49,096 bases of DNA from an uncultured Campylobacterales bacterium (GTDB taxonomy: Bacteria; Campylobacterota; Campylobacteria; Campylobacterales; Sulfurimonadaceae): assembly GCA_903885085.1 (NCBI GenBank), contig CAISHH010000076.1, positions 1 to 49,096 of the forward strand. Direction: 5' to 3'. Position numbers and translations under genes: made by a program. Under the pieces are notes generated by a model. The model made no database searches. It was not told the origin of the DNA and worked only from the letters and a program-made list of their open reading frames with translations. Of the stretch, positions 45,290 to 49,096 are shown piece after piece (positions within the stretch are counted from its first letter, which is position 1; every line of letters starts with the position of its first letter).

Positions 45290-45518
45290 TAAAAGCTTCT
45301 AGCTCTTCAGTACCTCAGGGACAGTTGTCCCTTCGGTCGCACACACCTTGCGTCAAATTCTATATACTTTTAGTAAGCCTTCGGTCTGAGTTGAACAAAA
45401 TCTAACACTTTTATTAATTTTTTCGGCGATGAAAAAATAGCTACTAAATCCTTTACAAAGAGTTTTAGACGAGTATTGCTTAATCTGACTATTCAATCTT
45501 ATCTGACAAAAGAACCCA
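45290..45518. other. Intergenic region downstream of porB, locally GC-richer with repeats
   Basis: No convincing ORF. An inverted repeat AGGGACA (45317-45323) / TGTCCCT (45326-45332) can fold as a 6-bp stem with a 4-base loop, and the 9-mer CCTTCGGTC occurs twice (45330-45338 and 45378-45386). The 45310-45390 segment is GC-richer than its surroundings. A T-rich tract (about 45410-45422) follows. It lies between the porB stop and the convergent kinase stop; it could be a terminator region or a mobile-like intergenic repeat. Confidence 0.4.
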
Positions 45519-48407
45519 TCAGCTATTTAATGGTAACTTGATTGTAAAAATAGTTTCATAATTATTACTTTGAACTTCTAACTTACCATTACAGTGATCT
45601 TCAATAATGATTTTACTCATATACAATCCAATTCCCGTCCCTACTAAATCATTTTTAGTTGTAAAATAAGGGGCAAAGATTTTTTCAATATCTTGGATAT
45701 GTATTCCACCTGCATTGTCGTATATATCTATTTTTCCATATTCTTCATCTTGATTGATTGCGAATATCAACTTTCGATCAGTAATATTATTGTCTGAAAA
45801 AGCATCTATAGAATTTTTTATCAATGTGATCAATACATGAAGCACTTCATTACGGTATATGAACACTTTAGAAGGAAAAATAACCATCTCATTTACTGTA
45901 ATATTATCGCTTTGTATGATATGTTCTATAAGTGTTAAGGCTTGCCTAACAAGCGTAGAAAGATAAATATTTTCTTTAGGTTTGTTAGGATGAAAAAAGT
46001 CTCGATAATCACTAATGGTTTGTGAAAGATGAATACTTTGTTGCTCTATTTTTATGAGATTATCAAGTAATTCCATATCGTTTTCTTCTTTCATAATCTC
46101 TTTTAGCTGCATTTGAGATGTAATAGCATTAATAATCGCAAGCGGCTGACGCCACTGATGGGCTATCATTGAGATCATTTCTCCCATTTGGGCTTGACGT
46201 GCATGTATTTTAAGGAATTTGTCTTTTTCAATTTTATCGGTAATGTCTTTGGCAAGCATGATAATTTTATCAGTCTTATCTCCATACCTTGCTAATGTAA
46301 CTTCAATAACTATACTTCTCGTAGATGATATGATTAATGTACATTCGAGCTTTGATAATTCACTTTTATATGCATTATTAAGATAATCTTTAAATTCAAG
46401 ATCCTCACATTCAAAATTCCAAGCAGAATTTAGTATATTTACTCCGAGTAGTTTCTCTTTGGATATTTCAAACATCTTAAGTGCCAATGCATTACAATCA
46501 ACTACCGTATTGTTTTTTAAAATAAGAATAGCCTTATCGATCGATGTGACAATAGTACGATAGAAATCTTCACTTTCAATCAATTGTTGTTGAGCTTCCC
46601 TGATTTCAGTAACATCTTCACCTGCACAGAGGAGACCGCTAAAGTCACCATTTTCTTCGTATAAGGGTTGATTATGCCATGCGATTATCCGTATGTTTCC
46701 ATCTTTTGTTAGCACTTGATTTTCATAGTATGAAGGGGGGATACTGGTGTTAAGTGAATTGTCGAGAACTACTTGTAATGATTCACGGATCTCTTTGGGT
46801 ATAAAAGTATTAACCCATTTTTTGTTGATCACTTCATCACACGAATAGCCAAGAATTTCACACCCTTTTCGATTGATCAATCTAACTGTTTGATCGATAT
46901 CAAGAACCATGATCATGACATCGACAATATCCAGATAGTTTTGTGCCTTTTTTGTTGTAGCAATAAGCTTGATTTCTGTTTGCTTTTGAAGAATTTTATT
47001 TTGGAAATTTTCCAGAGCATAATTTATATCCTCTACTATTTGTTCAAGAAGATTTTGTACTTCTACATCAAAAATATTATTTTCTTCGGCATATATGGTA
47101 AATACTCCCACAACATTCTCGCCATATTTAATGGGGAGTACCGCAGATGCTCCCCATCCAAAAATTTTCCCCTTTTCCTGCCATTGAAGCGTTGCTGAAT
47201 CTTGTTGAAAATTTTGACACCAGTAAGGCTTGTTTTCATGAAAGGCACGTCCTGAAGGACCAAAGGAGGTTGGATTAGTTGGATCAGTCGAGATGTGAAA
47301 ATTATCAAGGTATTCTAATCCATCTCCAAAAGCATTGAGGATTTTAAGTTCTTTTGTCATTTCATCCGCTATGCCGATCCATGCCATTTTGATTCCGCCA
47401 AAATTAACAATATTTTGACAGATACTTGTAAATAATTCAGCTTCATTTTTCGCGTGCACGACCGCTAAACTACATTGACTTCGGGCTAAGTACAACTGAT
47501 TAAGCCGTTCATTTAGACGTATAAGGTTTCGAACTCTTTCTTGGTTTATATTTATGCATCCTAAAATACTCTTTTCGTGCCCTTTGTCTACAAGAATAGG
47601 ACTAAATTCACCGGTGCCGATTTTCATAATATGTTCATATACCTTATCAAGCGAGCCACCCAAAGTTGCCTTGAGCTCTTTATGCAGACGATATAACATA
47701 TAAAGCAAAATCAATCCTAATAAAATGAACAGTATTTTCATACAAAAAGTCACAATTTTGGCCTGATAAACCATTTTTGCTGTTCTATCGTTAATTAATT
47801 TATAAAATTCATGGATTGAAAGCATTATCAAAGTTTTTTCATGAAGATAAGTATGATCATATAAAAGTTCAGTTGCTTTTTGTTTGTTAAGCTCTAGTTC
47901 TTGTCTGCTACCTTTGGACTCTATAAGATTCATAGCCTTATATTCAACACGTGTTAAATTGTATGATATTTTTTCAGCTTTATTAAGTTTTCCAAATTCT
48001 TTTTCGCTAAATCCAGCCTGACGCATTAACTCGATTAATGGTATTGCTTGATTAGTACGAGCTCCTGCTATTTTTTGATCATCTATCTCCAGTAAATCCC
48101 AATAATAATTATTATAATCGACTGGACGAGCTCTTTTACCGTCTTTTATAGCAAGAATTTCTTTGTAATTCTGTTTATAAAGTAGATTTCCTGTAGCAAC
48201 ATATGTTCTTGCCATACGTGTTAAGTTATTGGAAGATTGACGGAGTTCATCTGCCAGTAAAAGAGAATTTAATCGAGATTCATTAGCTTTATCCATATTG
48301 TTATCCGCTACAAGATGCACAATATAAGTGATGCATAAGAGTATCAAGCCAAAAGTTGTTTGTAAAAGAATAGTGGAAAATTTAGATAATTTTTTTATAT
48401 GTATCAT
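45519..48407 (-). CDS. Membrane histidine kinase with GAF and two PAS domains
   Basis: A 962-aa sensor kinase. Membrane segment 1 at about 12-33, a periplasmic helical region to about 220, membrane segment 2 (about 222-242), then a HAMP-like linker. Next come a GAF-type domain (about 310-460, containing FGGIKMAWIGIAD and GRAFHENKPYWCQNF), two PAS domains (about 500-610 and 625-730, RLINRKGCEILGYS, GLLCAGEDVTEI, NALALKMFEIS), and the transmitter with phospho-accepting His750 in AHQWRQPL, N-box IKNSIDAF, DNAGGI, FAPYFTTK and GTGIGLYM. No receiver domain and no response regulator gene next to it. Stimulus unknown. Confidence 0.9.
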   Translation of the reverse strand: MIHIKKLSKFSTILLQTTFGLILLCITYIVHLVADNNMDKANESRLNSLLLADELRQSSNNLTRMARTYVATGNLLYKQNYKEILAIKDGKRARPVDYNNYYWDLLEIDDQKIAGARTNQAIPLIELMRQAGFSEKEFGKLNKAEKISYNLTRVEYKAMNLIESKGSRQELELNKQKATELLYDHTYLHEKTLIMLSIHEFYKLINDRTAKMVYQAKIVTFCMKILFILLGLILLYMLYRLHKELKATLGGSLDKVYEHIMKIGTGEFSPILVDKGHEKSILGCININQERVRNLIRLNERLNQLYLARSQCSLAVVHAKNEAELFTSICQNIVNFGGIKMAWIGIADEMTKELKILNAFGDGLEYLDNFHISTDPTNPTSFGPSGRAFHENKPYWCQNFQQDSATLQWQEKGKIFGWGASAVLPIKYGENVVGVFTIYAEENNIFDVEVQNLLEQIVEDINYALENFQNKILQKQTEIKLIATTKKAQNYLDIVDVMIMVLDIDQTVRLINRKGCEILGYSCDEVINKKWVNTFIPKEIRESLQVVLDNSLNTSIPPSYYENQVLTKDGNIRIIAWHNQPLYEENGDFSGLLCAGEDVTEIREAQQQLIESEDFYRTIVTSIDKAILILKNNTVVDCNALALKMFEISKEKLLGVNILNSAWNFECEDLEFKDYLNNAYKSELSKLECTLIISSTRSIVIEVTLARYGDKTDKIIMLAKDITDKIEKDKFLKIHARQAQMGEMISMIAHQWRQPLAIINAITSQMQLKEIMKEENDMELLDNLIKIEQQSIHLSQTISDYRDFFHPNKPKENIYLSTLVRQALTLIEHIIQSDNITVNEMVIFPSKVFIYRNEVLHVLITLIKNSIDAFSDNNITDRKLIFAINQDEEYGKIDIYDNAGGIHIQDIEKIFAPYFTTKNDLVGTGIGLYMSKIIIEDHCNGKLEVQSNNYETIFTIKLPLNS

Positions 48408-48517
48408 TTATTATACTTTCAATATGAATTCAGTTGTAGAATAGCAAATCTTTACCAAATTATGTACGTTAATATCAATCAAAGAAGCCCAATACGCTCG
48501 AATATCTCAATTAATGA

Positions 48518-49078
48518 TTATTTATTTTTTAGAAACTCCAGTACAAAACAAGCTCCGAGTCCATCACTGTCTTCGACATTGAATACGCTTAAATGACCTT
48601 GGAAATGTTTTTGTATGATTTGACTACTCATGTATAGGCCCAAGCCCGTCCCCTGTGATTGATGTTTTGTTGTGAAATAAGGGTCAAATATTTTATCTAT
48701 GATCTCATTTCTGATACCACCTCCGTTATCTTTCACTGTAATAGTGATTAGCTCCTTCGATTGCCTTAGTGAGAAGGTTACTTTTTTATTCTTTATTTTA
48801 TTTTGAATCAAAGCATCTTGCGCATTGGAGAGGATATTAAGGATCACTTGAGACAAGATATTTTTGATTCCAAGGGTATTGATCTCAGTATCAAAATCTG
48901 TATGGATTGTAATATAGCTGTTGTCATAGCTAGCTTTTACTATATTGATAGAATCAAGAGCCTTTTGCAAATCTCCAACTTCATTCTCTAATTTAAGGTT
49001 TTTGGAAGTTTGAAAAAAGCTCATAAAAGTCGAGTTTCTCGATGTTTTAGGTAAAATTTCTTTACGACAAAAAACCAC
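48518..49078 (-). pseudogene. Histidine kinase fragment (C-terminal ATPase domain), truncated or edge-broken
   Basis: About 186 residues remain, covering the end of the dimerisation helix and a complete HATPase domain: N-box ILSNAQDAL, DNGGGI, FDPYFTTKH and GTGLGLYMSSQII. The H-box and sensor are absent. Reading upstream in the same frame, an amber TAG (49079-49081) comes directly before the first possible start, GTG 49078, which has no ribosome site. So the frame does not continue into the window edge; a frameshift or truncation is likely. The remaining part would lie outside. If the frame change is a sequencing error, it would be an ordinary kinase gene instead. Confidence 0.6.
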
Positions 49079-49096
49079 CTAAACAGAAGAAACTCT

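Noticed and set aside
45304-45371. Short peptide in the porB spacer (frame through TACCTCAGGG)
   Set aside because: No start codon with a ribosome site; likely repeat or RNA structure instead.

Overview
The window is ordinary chromosomal backbone from a Campylobacterota (Epsilonproteobacteria) bacterium, most likely a free-living Sulfurimonas-type organism. This rests on AT-rich DNA; a futalosine menaquinone pathway (mqnA, mqnD); a four-gene porGDAB 2-oxoacid:ferredoxin oxidoreductase; a cbb3 oxidase operon ccoNOQP followed by a DUF4006 gene; AddAB upstream of rplM-rpsI; a HisZ-type HisG partner; and histidine kinases with the HQWRQPL H-box. The genus is inferred from protein resemblance and not proven. 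No tRNA, rRNA, CRISPR array, transposase or prophage gene was seen.

Layout. 1-2.4 kb: tail of an RBBP9-type hydrolase, a D12 adenine methyltransferase and tsaD. 2.4-6.4 kb: tpx, an outer membrane barrel and a polysaccharide deacetylase on +, facing murB, fliQ and mqnD on -. 6.6-11.2 kb: recA-eno-FtsB-like-AMIN protein, then a malic enzyme. 11.2-14.9 kb (-): a di-heme peroxidase translationally coupled to a DAHL-like/GGDEF/EAL protein, and mqnA. 15-20.5 kb: moaD-moaE-moeA, an MFS exporter, rdgB, an unlisted 30-codon ORF, uppP and luxS. 20.7-27.2 kb: a tightly packed run aminotransferase-hisZ-purA-FliJ-like-MotE-like-CSD/DUF805-DUF507-carA. 27.3-33.2 kb: a SafE-like membrane protein with a cysteine-rich tail, then ccoNOQP, DUF4006, a 29-aa membrane ORF, a TPM-like protein and a CcoH/FixH protein. 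33.2-39.2 kb: addB-addA, rplM-rpsI and a strong terminator. 39.3-42 kb: peptide-binding protein, methyltransferase, HAD phosphatase. 42.1-45.3 kb: porGDAB. 45.5-49.1 kb (-): a large GAF/PAS histidine kinase and a fragment of a second kinase.

Genes work together in several modules: microaerobic respiration (cco operon and probable assembly factors), central carbon (por, eno, malic enzyme), molybdopterin synthesis, menaquinone synthesis, recombinational repair (RecA, AddAB) and flagellar assembly (FliQ, FliJ-like, MotE-like).

The most striking unexplained signal is a dispersed perfect palindrome, CTTACATGTAAG. It occurs 5 times exactly and 6 times with one mismatch in 49 kb, when far fewer than one is expected by chance. 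It lies mostly inside unrelated genes, where it writes Leu-Thr-Cys-Lys or Leu-His-Val into the proteins according to frame; the third frame would create a stop, and it is used only at the end of murB. The other leads are two very small ORFs with good Shine-Dalgarno sites (18936-19028 minus, 31874-31963 plus), the cysteine-rich tail beside the cbb3 operon, and the peroxidase/c-di-GMP pair.
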